From Melioribacteraceae bacterium (GTDB taxonomy: Bacteria; Bacteroidota; Ignavibacteria; Ignavibacteriales; Melioribacteraceae), in assembly GCA_015494845.1 (NCBI GenBank), contig WGAL01000122.1:1-12658 (forward strand): 12,658 nucleotides of DNA, read 5' to 3'. The notes beneath the pieces were generated by a model, which saw only the letters and a list, made by a program, of their open reading frames with translations, made no database searches and was not told where the DNA came from. A program made the translations under genes and the position numbers. Of the stretch, positions 1 through 7,378 are shown piece after piece. How positions within the stretch are numbered: position 1 is the first letter of the stretch; every line of letters starts with the position of its first letter.

Positions 1-128
1 AAAATAAATATCGCGGAAGTTATCAATTCGTTTTGCGCGGCGTACATTATTGAGAAAAAGCCGCTCAATAAATTGAACGCCGTAAATGAATTAGGAAATA
101 TCGCTCTTGTAAATTTAATCTTTCTCAT
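1..128 (-). CDS. pssA: CDP-diacylglycerol--serine O-phosphatidyltransferase, N-terminal part (runs off the window)
   Basis: Only the first 42 codons are visible. The protein begins MRKIKFTRAIFPNSFTAFN and continues through a hydrophobic LLSGFFSIMYA stretch. This is the usual N-terminus and first membrane helix of bacterial phosphatidylserine synthases of the CDP-alcohol phosphatidyltransferase family. The catalytic DGxxAR...GxxxDxxxD motif would lie beyond the window edge, so the assignment rests on the N-terminus and on context. The ATG at 128-126 lies inside the 3' end of psd, a 14-base overlap that suggests translational coupling. The enzyme would make phosphatidylserine from CDP-diacylglycerol and serine in the inner membrane, which is the substrate of the overlapping decarboxylase. 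The two together give phosphatidylethanolamine. Confidence 0.85.
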   Translation of the reverse strand, partial: MRKIKFTRAIFPNSFTAFNLLSGFFSIMYAAQNELITSAIFI

Positions 129-777
129 TTGCCAATCTGAAAATTACGGTTTCGCCGGCGGTCACGTGTTCGCCTACTTTTACTTCGGCTCTCCATTTGT
201 TTTTCGGAACAATAATATCGCAACGGCTTCCGAATTTTATCATTCCGAAACGTTCGCCTATTTTAACTTCTTCGCCTTTTTTCAATCCGGAAATTATTCG
301 TCTCGCAAAAACGCCGGCAACTTGCGTGAAAAATACTTTACCGTGTTGAGATAAAATTCCGATTTCGTTCCGCTCGTTTTCCAAATCGGCTTTATCGTTA
401 AACGCGGCAAGAAATTTTCCTTTAACGAATTTCAAATAATCTACTTTCCCGTCAACTGGGATGCGATTTACGTGAACGTCCAACGGAGACATAAAAACTG
501 AAATCTGCACCGCATCGCCTTCCACGTACGGATTGCCATTTACGTCTTTAATTAATAAAACTTTTCCGTCGGCAGGCGAAACAATCACGTTTTTATCATT
601 AGGCGGAATTCTTTCTGGGTCGCGAAAAAAGTAAAGCGTAAAAAGGAAAAATCCGGCGGAAATTACAATCAACAAATATTTCACTAAATCATTTTTTAAG
701 AAAAAAGAAGCGGCAATAACAATTAACGCTATAACCGAAACTAAACCTATTGTTGAGTATCCGTATTTGGTAAACAT
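115..777 (-). CDS. psd: Phosphatidylserine decarboxylase proenzyme (short, membrane-anchored type)
   Basis: This 220-residue protein decarboxylates phosphatidylserine to phosphatidylethanolamine using a pyruvoyl group. Two membrane helices are visible at about residues 9-28 and 32-51. They are followed by FRDPER (51-56), SPADG (67-71) and DVHVNRIP (100-107, with H102 the conserved histidine). The self-cleavage site is KFGSRCD, between G183 and S184, so the mature alpha chain would be only about 37 residues with the pyruvoyl group from S184. This is the short class of about 210-225 residues, which has GS rather than the LGST of E. coli Psd. The start is an ATG with AAGGA four bases upstream (786-782). 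pssA overlaps its 3' end and should be co-translated. Confidence 0.95.
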   Translation of the reverse strand: MFTKYGYSTIGLVSVIALIVIAASFFLKNDLVKYLLIVISAGFFLFTLYFFRDPERIPPNDKNVIVSPADGKVLLIKDVNGNPYVEGDAVQISVFMSPLDVHVNRIPVDGKVDYLKFVKGKFLAAFNDKADLENERNEIGILSQHGKVFFTQVAGVFARRIISGLKKGEEVKIGERFGMIKFGSRCDIIVPKNKWRAEVKVGEHVTAGETVIFRLANEKD

Positions 778-822
778 TTATTCCTTGAAAATATCTTCGA
801 GATAAAAAATTTTAATTTTAAA

Positions 823-828
823 ATTATA
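823..828 (-). promoter_or_regulatory. Possible -10 element for psd-pssA
   Basis: On the minus strand this is a perfect TATAAT, about 45 bases before the psd start, in the 107-base gap after the lipoprotein gene. No good -35 sits at the expected distance, and the gap is very AT-rich (it also holds a 12-base palindrome AATTTTAAAATT at 814-825), so a chance match is quite possible. It would give psd-pssA its own promoter, separate from the operon upstream. Confidence 0.3.
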
Positions 829-884
829 AAAATCTATTGCCAATTCATATAAGATTTTTTGACTATTAAACGGCGACAAAACCG

Positions 885-2537
885 TTACAAGTTAACATTC
901 TTAACAGGCCAGCGCGGACGAATATTCAACGTGTCGTTGCGGAAATAAAATTTTTCGGAATACTTCAACGGCATCGGCGAACCGTAATCGTATTCGCCGT
1001 TACGGTTTTTGTCTTCAAACGCCCAGATAAAATATTTACCCGGCAAAACGGAAGCGAATTTAAACTTCCCGCTTGCTCCGGCTTTCGTCTTGTAATTTCT
1101 ATTTCCCTTAATTTTATTGAGAACCACAAAAACATTTGATTTTCCTTTTGCAGAAACAACCGTCCCTTCAACGGAAACCAAATCAATCGCGTCGAGCGTT
1201 TCGAGTTTGTACGTGATTGTCGTATCTTTCTTATTTCCGGCAGCGTCGCTAAGCGCTGAAAAATCAATTTCCAATTTGTATTCGGACGACGAACGTAATT
1301 TATTTTTAGGTAAAATTAAAAACTCAGCATCATTAACTTTTTGAACCGAAAACTTCACTGCCCTTCCCTTCTCGTCTTTGAGCGAACAAGAAGTCGCCGA
1401 AAAATTCACGCCGTCGTCAAAAAGAACGGAAATTGCGGGATGCGTTAAACTCAATTTCTTTTCGCCGTTTGCCGGAATAACCGAAACGATTTGCGGCGCG
1501 AGCGTATCCGGTTTGTTGTTATAGTAAATTTCCGTCTCAGTTTTTTTCGACTTGTTCCCGCTTTTGTCGTAAACTTCCCCGGCAATAAAATAAAGTCCTT
1601 CGCCTGCGAGCGAATCGAGATTGAAAGCAAATAGAACTTTTTCGCGCTTTACTTTTCCTTTGTAAGCGTATTTTACCGGATAAATTTTCAGCGTCGTCGA
1701 ATCGATTATTTGGAATTGATTAGCGTTTAATTTTGCGCTGTCAATTGTTTCGGAATATTTCGCCAAAATGTGATTTCTATCGGTCATTACAATTTCATCA
1801 ATCTCCGGCGCAACCGTATCGATTTTTGTCAATTTAAAATTTACATCCGTAACTTTCGCCGAATCGCTTTTAAGCGTAACCTCACCGCTTTGAACGCCGA
1901 TTGCCTCGCCTTCGCCGTATAAATTATCGCCGTTTTCGTCCTTTACGGCAAAAAGCAAGTAACTCGATTTGCCAAGTCCGGAAAACAAATAAAATCCGTC
2001 GTCGCCGCACTGCGTAATGTAATCCGGCTTTTGCAGGGAAGGATTAACATAATTTGAATCGGAAAGTTTGTAACAAAAAACGTGAACGTCTTGCGGCTTC
2101 GGGTCAAAAACAAATCCGCTAATTTCGCCTTTGTCGATTTTTTCGCCGGTTGAAAAAACAAGCGTAAACGCTTCCGCCATTCTGTTTTTATTGTTTAAAT
2201 CGCGAATGCCGGTTCCGAAAGTAACCGTGTAAGTAGTGTTCTTTTTGAGCGAATCCTTAAAAAACACTTCGAGTGTTTTTCCGCTCCAATCGAGTTTGAA
2301 ATTTTCAACAGAAGGCGAAATAAAAACAGCGTCGCGTGCGCTTCCCTTGTCGATGTATTCCGAAAACTCAACGCTGATTCTGTCGCCGCGAAAATTTGTC
2401 GTCCCGCTTAACGGTTCCGTTGCAATAATTGTAGGCGGTTCAGTGTCCTTTGGCCCGCCGCTAGGCGGAACTTGCTTTGCGCAGGAAAAAAGCAAAACAG
2501 CGAGAACCAACAATATTAACGGTGTGCGCGTCGCCAT
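885..2537 (-). CDS. Large lipoprotein with Ig-like (Big_5/SbsA-type) domains
   Basis: The 550-residue protein has a lipoprotein signal peptide ending in the lipobox L16-F-S-C19, so it should be lipid-anchored, probably in the outer membrane or periplasm. After the PPSGGPKDTEPP linker comes a Big_5-like Ig domain (about 33-130, with ISVEFSEYID and ATTYTVTFGTGIRD-like strands). A carboxypeptidase-regulatory-like beta domain follows (about 137-235), then a divergent Ig-like region (about 245-340), a second Big_5-like domain (about 345-447), and a C-terminal beta domain (about 455-545) with the acidic loop EDKNRNGEYDYG. It is a common FCB-group family without a firmly assigned function; surface or cell-wall roles are inference. 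Its ATG lies 22 bases inside the 3' end of mltG, making it the last gene of the proline dehydrogenase-tsaD-mltG operon. A weak 5-bp hairpin around the stop is the only terminator candidate. Confidence 0.88.
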   Translation of the reverse strand: MATRTPLILLVLAVLLFSCAKQVPPSGGPKDTEPPTIIATEPLSGTTNFRGDRISVEFSEYIDKGSARDAVFISPSVENFKLDWSGKTLEVFFKDSLKKNTTYTVTFGTGIRDLNNKNRMAEAFTLVFSTGEKIDKGEISGFVFDPKPQDVHVFCYKLSDSNYVNPSLQKPDYITQCGDDGFYLFSGLGKSSYLLFAVKDENGDNLYGEGEAIGVQSGEVTLKSDSAKVTDVNFKLTKIDTVAPEIDEIVMTDRNHILAKYSETIDSAKLNANQFQIIDSTTLKIYPVKYAYKGKVKREKVLFAFNLDSLAGEGLYFIAGEVYDKSGNKSKKTETEIYYNNKPDTLAPQIVSVIPANGEKKLSLTHPAISVLFDDGVNFSATSCSLKDEKGRAVKFSVQKVNDAEFLILPKNKLRSSSEYKLEIDFSALSDAAGNKKDTTITYKLETLDAIDLVSVEGTVVSAKGKSNVFVVLNKIKGNRNYKTKAGASGKFKFASVLPGKYFIWAFEDKNRNGEYDYGSPMPLKYSEKFYFRNDTLNIRPRWPVKNVNL

Positions 2538-3538
2538 CTTCTGTATGCTCTTATGTTTTTCAAATGATCCGAATAACGCGTCGCAAATTTGTGTCCGCCT
2601 TTGCCGTCGGCGACAAAGTAAAGATAACTAACGTTTGCGGGAAAAAGCGCGGCGTAAATCGCGTCCTTGCCGGGATTATTTATCGGCGCGGGCGGCAAGC
2701 CGGCGTATTTATACGTATTGAACGGCGAATTGATTTCCAAATCCTTGTAATAAATTTTGTTGTAGCGTCGTCTGTTCCGTTTCAAATATTGAATTGTCGG
2801 GTCGGCTTGCAACGGAATTCCCTTGCGCAAACGATTGTGATAAACGGCGGAAATTAGCGGAAACTCGAAAACTTTGTTCGATTCGCCGTCGATTATCGAA
2901 GCGAGCGTTAGTATTTGATGACGGTTCATTTTCAATTTTTTCATTTGCGCTTGAATTCTTTCCGGTTCAAAAATTTTATCGTTTTCGTATTTTAATCTTT
3001 GCAAAACTTCCGCTTCGTTCGCATCGACGTAAAAATAATACGTTTCGGGAAGCAAATATCCTTCGAGATTATCGACGTTCAAACCGAGCGAACGAATAAA
3101 TTTTTTGTCGGACGAAAGTCGCATTATTTTATCCGCGTCAAGATTCAATTCGCGATGAAGCAATTCCGCCAACTTGTTTTGCCAAATGCCTTCGGGAATT
3201 ACCACGCGCTTTTGTTTTCTTTTACCGCCTTTTTTCAATTCGTCGAGAATTTCAAAAAACGTAGAACCGCTGCGCAATATGTATTTGCCCGCTTTCAATT
3301 TATTTTGAGAACCGGTTATGTAAGCGGCGAGTTTCATTCCGCTTGTGTTTCTGATTAAACCTTCCTTAAACATTCTTTCAACAATTGAATCCAGCGTTTC
3401 GCCTTTCTTTATTTCAAATTCGCGCAACGATGCATTCGTAAAATAGTTTGGCGTAAACAAATAGAGATAAAAGAAAAAGAACAAAAAGAAAAACACGCCT
3501 ATCGAGAGGTAAAATTCTTTCGATTTCCAAAAATTCAT
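2516..3538 (-). CDS. mltG: Endolytic transglycosylase MltG (YceG-like)
   Basis: MltG is an inner-membrane lytic transglycosylase that cuts nascent glycan strands and so helps set their length. The 340-residue protein has a short cytoplasmic tail, one membrane helix (about 10-29), a LysM-like subdomain around FEIKKGETLDSI (41-52), and the YceG core. Core motifs are LEGYLLPETYYF (158-169), LASIIDGES (212-220), AVYHNRLRKGIPLQADPTIQY (231-251) and SPFNTYKYAGLPPAPINNPG (271-290). In the catalytic segment the usual SIVEKE reads SIIDGE: the second acidic residue (E219), which I take to be the catalytic glutamate, is kept and the first is aspartate. The C-terminus is strongly basic (RRWRRAHR). Its ATG overlaps the tsaD stop as ATGA, with AAAGG seven bases upstream, so it is likely coupled to tsaD. 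Confidence 0.95.
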   Translation of the reverse strand: MNFWKSKEFYLSIGVFFFLFFFFYLYLFTPNYFTNASLREFEIKKGETLDSIVERMFKEGLIRNTSGMKLAAYITGSQNKLKAGKYILRSGSTFFEILDELKKGGKRKQKRVVIPEGIWQNKLAELLHRELNLDADKIMRLSSDKKFIRSLGLNVDNLEGYLLPETYYFYVDANEAEVLQRLKYENDKIFEPERIQAQMKKLKMNRHQILTLASIIDGESNKVFEFPLISAVYHNRLRKGIPLQADPTIQYLKRNRRRYNKIYYKDLEINSPFNTYKYAGLPPAPINNPGKDAIYAALFPANVSYLYFVADGKGGHKFATRYSDHLKNIRAYRRWRRAHR

Positions 3539-4557
3539 TCCGCAACCTTTCTGAAATAATTTTCGGGCAATGCAGGGAAAGCGTTGAAATTCAAGGGCGA
3601 GACGACGCCGCGCTCAAAAAGTTGCTTGCCGCGCAAGGCAATCATCGCCGCGTTGTCGCCGCAAAATTCAAGAGAAGGCATAACGAGCGTTTTGCCGTAT
3701 TTCTTTGCAAGATTTTCAAACGCCGATTTTATTCCTAAATTTGCCGCCACACCGCCGACTACTGAAATTGATTTTACGTCGTGATTTTTCAACGCTTTTT
3801 CCGCGCGAGTCGCAAGCGCTTTAACGACCGCGTCTTGAAACGCCCGCGCTATGCACGGTTTATCTTCCTCGGGCGGCAAGGCGTTTTCGTAATTCGTTTG
3901 CAAAAATCTCAGAACCGATGTTTTAAGTCCGCTGAAAGAAAAATCGTATTCGTTTTTGGTTCTTGCAACAGGAAAAGAGAAATCCGGCTTACTGCATTTT
4001 TCAGCAAGCGCTTGAATTTTAGGTCCGCCAGGATAACCTAAGCCGAGCATTTTCGCCACTTTGTCGAACGCTTCGCCTGTTGCGTCATCGATTGTCGTTC
4101 CCAAACGAATAATTTCGAGTTCGCTTTTTACAATCAACAACAACGTGTGTCCGCCGGAAACAACAAGTCCGAGAAACGGAAACTGCGGTTTTTCTTCCAT
4201 AAGGAAACCGGAAAAAATATGTCCTTCGATGTGATTTACGGCGACAAATGGTTTTGAAAGCGAATAAGCCAATCCTTTTGCAAAAGTTAGTCCGACAAGC
4301 AACGCGCCTATAAGTCCAGGTCCGGCGGTCGCAGCGATTACGTCGATTGCGTCTTTTGTGATTTGCGCTTTTTCGAGAGCTTGCTTGAAAAGCGGCGTAA
4401 TTATTTGCAAATGCGCGCGACTGGAAAGCTCAGGAATGACGCCGCCGTAATTAGCGTGAAAATCTTGCGAAGCAATTAAATTCGCGACAAGTTTTCCGTC
4501 GGAAATTACCGCAACCGAAGTTTCGTCGCACGAGCTTTCGATTCCGAGAACAATCAT
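3535..4557 (-). CDS. tsaD: tRNA N6-adenosine threonylcarbamoyltransferase TsaD
   Basis: TsaD transfers the threonylcarbamoyl group from threonylcarbamoyl-AMP to A37 of tRNAs that read ANN codons (t6A), working with TsaB and TsaE, which are not in this window. The protein opens MIVLGIESSCDETS, the normal N-terminus of the family. I therefore use the ATG at 4557; the open frame extends 27 codons further upstream, but that extension lies inside the proline dehydrogenase gene and does not look like TsaD. The length of 340 residues is typical. Metal-binding residues are visible as NHIEGH (H109 and H113) and FCGDN (D301). The ASKHA nucleotide-binding signatures VSGGHT (133-138), TIDDATGEAFDK (155-166) and VGGVAAN (267-273) are intact. 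The start overlaps the upstream stop as ATGA and has no Shine-Dalgarno sequence, so translation is probably coupled. Confidence 0.97.
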   Translation of the reverse strand: MIVLGIESSCDETSVAVISDGKLVANLIASQDFHANYGGVIPELSSRAHLQIITPLFKQALEKAQITKDAIDVIAATAGPGLIGALLVGLTFAKGLAYSLSKPFVAVNHIEGHIFSGFLMEEKPQFPFLGLVVSGGHTLLLIVKSELEIIRLGTTIDDATGEAFDKVAKMLGLGYPGGPKIQALAEKCSKPDFSFPVARTKNEYDFSFSGLKTSVLRFLQTNYENALPPEEDKPCIARAFQDAVVKALATRAEKALKNHDVKSISVVGGVAANLGIKSAFENLAKKYGKTLVMPSLEFCGDNAAMIALRGKQLFERGVVSPLNFNAFPALPENYFRKVAE

Positions 4558-5459
4558 GATTTGGTAAACAATGCTTTTGTGATATACCAAGCTACTTGCG
4601 GATTTTCTTGCAAGCGACGCATCGAATATTCGTACCAACGTTCGCCGAACGGAACGTAAATGCGGATTTTGTGACCGTCGGAATTTATTTTATCGCGCAA
4701 TTCCTCGCGCACGCCATAAAGCATTTGGAATTCGTATTTGTCTTTTGGAATATTTTTCTCTTTAATCATTCTGTAAGCGTTATCAATTAAATAATCGTCG
4801 TGCGTTGCAATTCCGACGTAATTTCCGTCCGTAAGCATTTTGTCCAAAATTTTCAGAAAATTCTCGCGAATTTCTTCTCTGTCTTGATAGGCAATTTCCG
4901 GCGGTTCGATATAAATTCCTTTGCACAAGCGGTAATTCGTTCCAAGCGGATTAAGTTTTGCGACGTCGTCAATCGTTCTTTTCAAATACGCTTGCACAAC
5001 CACGCCAACGTATTCGACGCCGAATTTTTCGCGCAACTTTTTGTAAAGCTCAAAAGTCGCATCAGTGTAAGGCGAATCTTCCATATCCAAGCGAACAAAA
5101 TTATTCATCTCTTTCGCCTTGGCAACAAGTCCGCTAACAAGTTCAAAACATACGTTCTCGTCAATCGCAAGTCCGAGCGAAGTCGGTTTAATCGATAAAT
5201 TCGCGTCGAGATTGTGCTTTTCAATCGCTTCCAGCACGCGCATACATGCTTTTTGTTCTTCTCGTGCGTCGTCAAGATTTGTAATCGATTCGCCGAGAAC
5301 GTCGATTGTGGTCAAGATTCCTTTTGCGTTTAATTCTTTCGTAACGCGAACCGCATCGTCAAGTTTTGTTCCAGCAACGTATTTCTTTGCAAAAACGCTG
5401 ACGACGGATTTCGGTAAAAGTTTAACAAAATTGACAATTGCTCTGTTCAGTATTTTCAC
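4554..5459 (-). CDS. Proline dehydrogenase (monofunctional, FAD-dependent)
   Basis: This enzyme oxidises L-proline to delta-1-pyrroline-5-carboxylate, passing electrons through FAD to the membrane quinone pool. It is the single-domain type (301 residues), not the long bifunctional PutA. The TIM-barrel motifs are intact: SIKPTSLGL (89-97, with K91), RLDMEDS (123-129), QAYLKRT (156-162), RLCKGIYIEPPE (177-188), ATHDD (218-222), EFQMLYG (243-249) and YVPFGERWYEYSMRRLQEN, whose paired arginines (R281, R282) bind the substrate carboxylate in the family. The start is a GTG. I prefer the GTG at 5459 because GGAG (5468-5465) lies five bases upstream; the in-frame GTG at 5465 would overlap that site and adds two residues. 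The gene heads an operon with tsaD, mltG and a lipoprotein gene. Its partner enzyme is encoded at 9948-11579. putA-like or fadM-like naming varies, so no symbol is given. Confidence 0.94.
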   Translation of the reverse strand: MKILNRAIVNFVKLLPKSVVSVFAKKYVAGTKLDDAVRVTKELNAKGILTTIDVLGESITNLDDAREEQKACMRVLEAIEKHNLDANLSIKPTSLGLAIDENVCFELVSGLVAKAKEMNNFVRLDMEDSPYTDATFELYKKLREKFGVEYVGVVVQAYLKRTIDDVAKLNPLGTNYRLCKGIYIEPPEIAYQDREEIRENFLKILDKMLTDGNYVGIATHDDYLIDNAYRMIKEKNIPKDKYEFQMLYGVREELRDKINSDGHKIRIYVPFGERWYEYSMRRLQENPQVAWYITKALFTKS

Positions 5460-5549
5460 ATTCACTCCAACAATAATTCAGTAGAACAATAAAATCGATA
5501 CGTAAAAATAAAATAAAGAAACCGAGCGACAAAACCTTATTGCGGTCTG

Positions 5550-5577
5550 TTTCGTCGGCGTGCCGAATTACACGAAA
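5550..5577. other. Bulged inverted repeat between divergent operons
   Basis: TTTCG (5550-5554) pairs with CGAAA (5573-5577), and TCGGC (5555-5559) pairs with GCCGA (5562-5566) across a GT loop, with a six-base bulge on one side. It lies in the 230-base gap between the divergent proline dehydrogenase and cmoA genes. It is the only GC-rich patch in an AT-rich spacer and has no T-run, so it is not a good terminator. It could be an operator or a leader structure of the proline dehydrogenase mRNA, but that is only inference. Confidence 0.3.
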
Positions 5578-5690
5578 TAAACAGATTAAAATATTTCTCA
5601 AAATTTTATGAACAACGCCAATCGGTTCAAGCGTAACAGAAAAGCAATTTTTATTATTTTGCAAATCGTCTATTATAAATTATTTCAACT

Positions 5691-6416
5691 ATGGATAAAA
5701 AAGATAACGTTTATAGCGACCCGCTGGAAAAGATAGTCGATTTCCGTTTTGACGAAAAAGTGGCAAGTATTTTCGAAGATATGTTGCGCCGTTCAATTCC
5801 TGGTTACGCCGCTTCAATTACGGCAATCGGACTTTTGGCAAAGCGTTTTTTTAAGGAAGGAACGAATTGCTACGATTTGGGAAGTTCGCTCGGTGCGGCT
5901 TCGCTTTCGATGCAAAAAAGTCTTGAAGGGAAAAAGGGAAAAATTATCGCGGTGGATAATTCGCAAGCAATGATAGAGCGAAGCAAAGAATTTTTAAGCG
6001 AGCCGTCCACAATGGAAATCGAATTAAAATGCGCCGATATTTCGGAAATCGAAATAAAAAACGCTTCCGTCGTTGTTTTGAATTACACGTTGCAATTTAT
6101 TCCGCGTGAGCAACGCGGAAATCTTTTACGCAAAATTTTTAACGGTATGATAGACGGTGGAATTTTAATTGTTTCCGAAAAAATTAAATTTTCCGACGGC
6201 GAAGAACAAAAATTGATGACCGATTTGTATTACGATTTTAAGGAATTTAACGGCTACTCGAAATTGGAAATAAGCCAAAAACGCGAAGCGCTCGAAAATG
6301 TTCTAATTCCCGAAACTTTGGACGAACACAAAGAAAGAATTGAAAAAATCGGGTTCTCCAAGTTTTATCTTTGGTATAAATATTTCACGTTTGCTTCATA
6401 TTTTGCAATAAAATGA
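5691..6416 (+). CDS. cmoA: Carboxy-S-adenosyl-L-methionine synthase CmoA
   Basis: CmoA converts SAM and prephenate to carboxy-SAM, the donor for 5-oxyacetylation of wobble uridine (cmo5U34). The 241-residue protein (E. coli CmoA is 247) follows the family from end to end: FDEKVASIFEDMLRRSIPGY (20-39), the SAM-binding loop YDLGSSLGAASLS (61-73), VDNSQAMIER (88-97), VLNYTLQFI (129-137), and NGYSKLEISQKREALENV (187-204). R198 in SQKR matches E. coli R199, which contacts the carboxylate of carboxy-SAM and separates this family from plain methyltransferases. No Shine-Dalgarno sequence precedes the ATG. TATTATAAAT ends only 11 bases before it, so a very short or absent leader is possible. The stop overlaps the cmoB start as ATGA. 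Confidence 0.95.
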   Translation: MDKKDNVYSDPLEKIVDFRFDEKVASIFEDMLRRSIPGYAASITAIGLLAKRFFKEGTNCYDLGSSLGAASLSMQKSLEGKKGKIIAVDNSQAMIERSKEFLSEPSTMEIELKCADISEIEIKNASVVVLNYTLQFIPREQRGNLLRKIFNGMIDGGILIVSEKIKFSDGEEQKLMTDLYYDFKEFNGYSKLEISQKREALENVLIPETLDEHKERIEKIGFSKFYLWYKYFTFASYFAIK

Positions 6417-7378
6417 TTGACGTTCACGAAATAGAAAAATTTCTTACCGAGAAAGGATTGGATAAATTAATTCCCGAATTTCAAAACGCCGCCGTAAAAA
6501 TCAAGCGTTCGTCGGATTACAATTTTTTCGAAGAAGTATTAAGGAACTTGCCGAACGTAAAAGCCGCCAATTTTGATTTTAGTCGCGACGAAGTTCAAAT
6601 CGGAAGCGAGGCGGAAATTAACGGTTCTGAAAAAAATAAAATAAAAGAACAACTGAAAAAACTAATGCCTTGGCGCAAAGGACCGTTTAACGTTTTCGGA
6701 ATTGAAATCGATGCGGAATGGCGCTCGAATTTGAAATGGGACAGAGTTAAAAATGAAATTAGCGACTTGCGGAATCGCAAAGTTCTCGACATCGGTTGCG
6801 GCAACGGTTATTATATTTTCAGAATGCTTGACCGCAAACCGGAGTTTGTTTTGGGCGTTGAACCGTATTTAAAGAACTTCGCGCAATTTCAAGCGCTAAA
6901 AAAATTCTTACCTAAAATAAACGCCGAAGTTTTGCCTTTCGGAATCGACGAATTGCCTGACGAAATGAGATTTTTCGATACCGTTTTTTCAATGGGCGTT
7001 TTTTATCATCGCCGTTCGCCCTTTGACCATTTGCTGAAACTAAAAAATCTTGCGCGTTCAGGCGGGGAAATCATTCTCGAAACACTTGTAATCGACGGCA
7101 AAGCCGGAGAGATTCTCGTTCCCAAAGAGAGATACGCGAAGATGCGAAACGTTTGGTTTATTCCGAGCGCGCCGACTTTGGCAAGTTGGTTGCAACGCGT
7201 TAAGTTTAAGAATATCAGACTTGTAAACGTTTCGCGCACGACTTTCGACGAGCAACGCAAAACCGGGTGGATGGATTTCGAATCGCTGGAAGATTTTTTG
7301 GATAAGGAAAATCCGAATTTGACAATCGAAGGTTATCCTGCTCCGCAAAGAGCGGTATTTATATTTGAGAGCCCTTAG
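6413..7378 (+). CDS. cmoB: tRNA U34 carboxymethyltransferase CmoB
   Basis: CmoB transfers the carboxymethyl group from carboxy-SAM to 5-hydroxyuridine at position 34 of tRNAs, giving cmo5U, which widens wobble reading in four-codon boxes. The 321-residue protein has the family's N-terminal helical region (1-80), MPWRKGPF (85-92), IDAEWRSNLKWDRV (99-112), the SAM motif VLDIGCGNGYY (124-134), FSMGVFYHRRSP (192-203), LETLVIDG (222-229), MRNVWFIPSA (244-253) and EGYPAPQRAV (306-315). The three residues that select carboxy-SAM in E. coli (K91, Y200, R315) are present as K89, Y198 and R313. It is translationally coupled to cmoA by an ATGA overlap. Its last four bases overlap the stop of the convergent gene. 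A weak hairpin (AGAGC/GCTTT, then a T-run) straddles the stop. Enzymes for the preceding hydroxylation are not in the window. Confidence 0.96.
   Translation: MIDVHEIEKFLTEKGLDKLIPEFQNAAVKIKRSSDYNFFEEVLRNLPNVKAANFDFSRDEVQIGSEAEINGSEKNKIKEQLKKLMPWRKGPFNVFGIEIDAEWRSNLKWDRVKNEISDLRNRKVLDIGCGNGYYIFRMLDRKPEFVLGVEPYLKNFAQFQALKKFLPKINAEVLPFGIDELPDEMRFFDTVFSMGVFYHRRSPFDHLLKLKNLARSGGEIILETLVIDGKAGEILVPKERYAKMRNVWFIPSAPTLASWLQRVKFKNIRLVNVSRTTFDEQRKTGWMDFESLEDFLDKENPNLTIEGYPAPQRAVFIFESP

Noticed and set aside
812..824. The 13 bases TTAATTTTAAAAT also occur in the pruA leader at 9892-9904
   Set aside because: Both places are extremely AT-rich; a shared low-complexity word is expected by chance and the gene orientations differ.
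869..886. A terminator after the Ig-like lipoprotein gene
   Set aside because: Only a 5-bp stem (AACGG/CCGTT) that overlaps the stop codon and is not followed by a proper T-run.
4558..4638. An extended TsaD start 27 codons upstream
   Set aside because: The extra residues lie within the end of proline dehydrogenase and precede the invariant MIVLGIESSCDETS start of TsaD.
5422..5664. An 80-codon minus-strand frame overlapping the proline dehydrogenase start
   Set aside because: It would overlap the known gene out of frame and has no recognisable domain or start signal.
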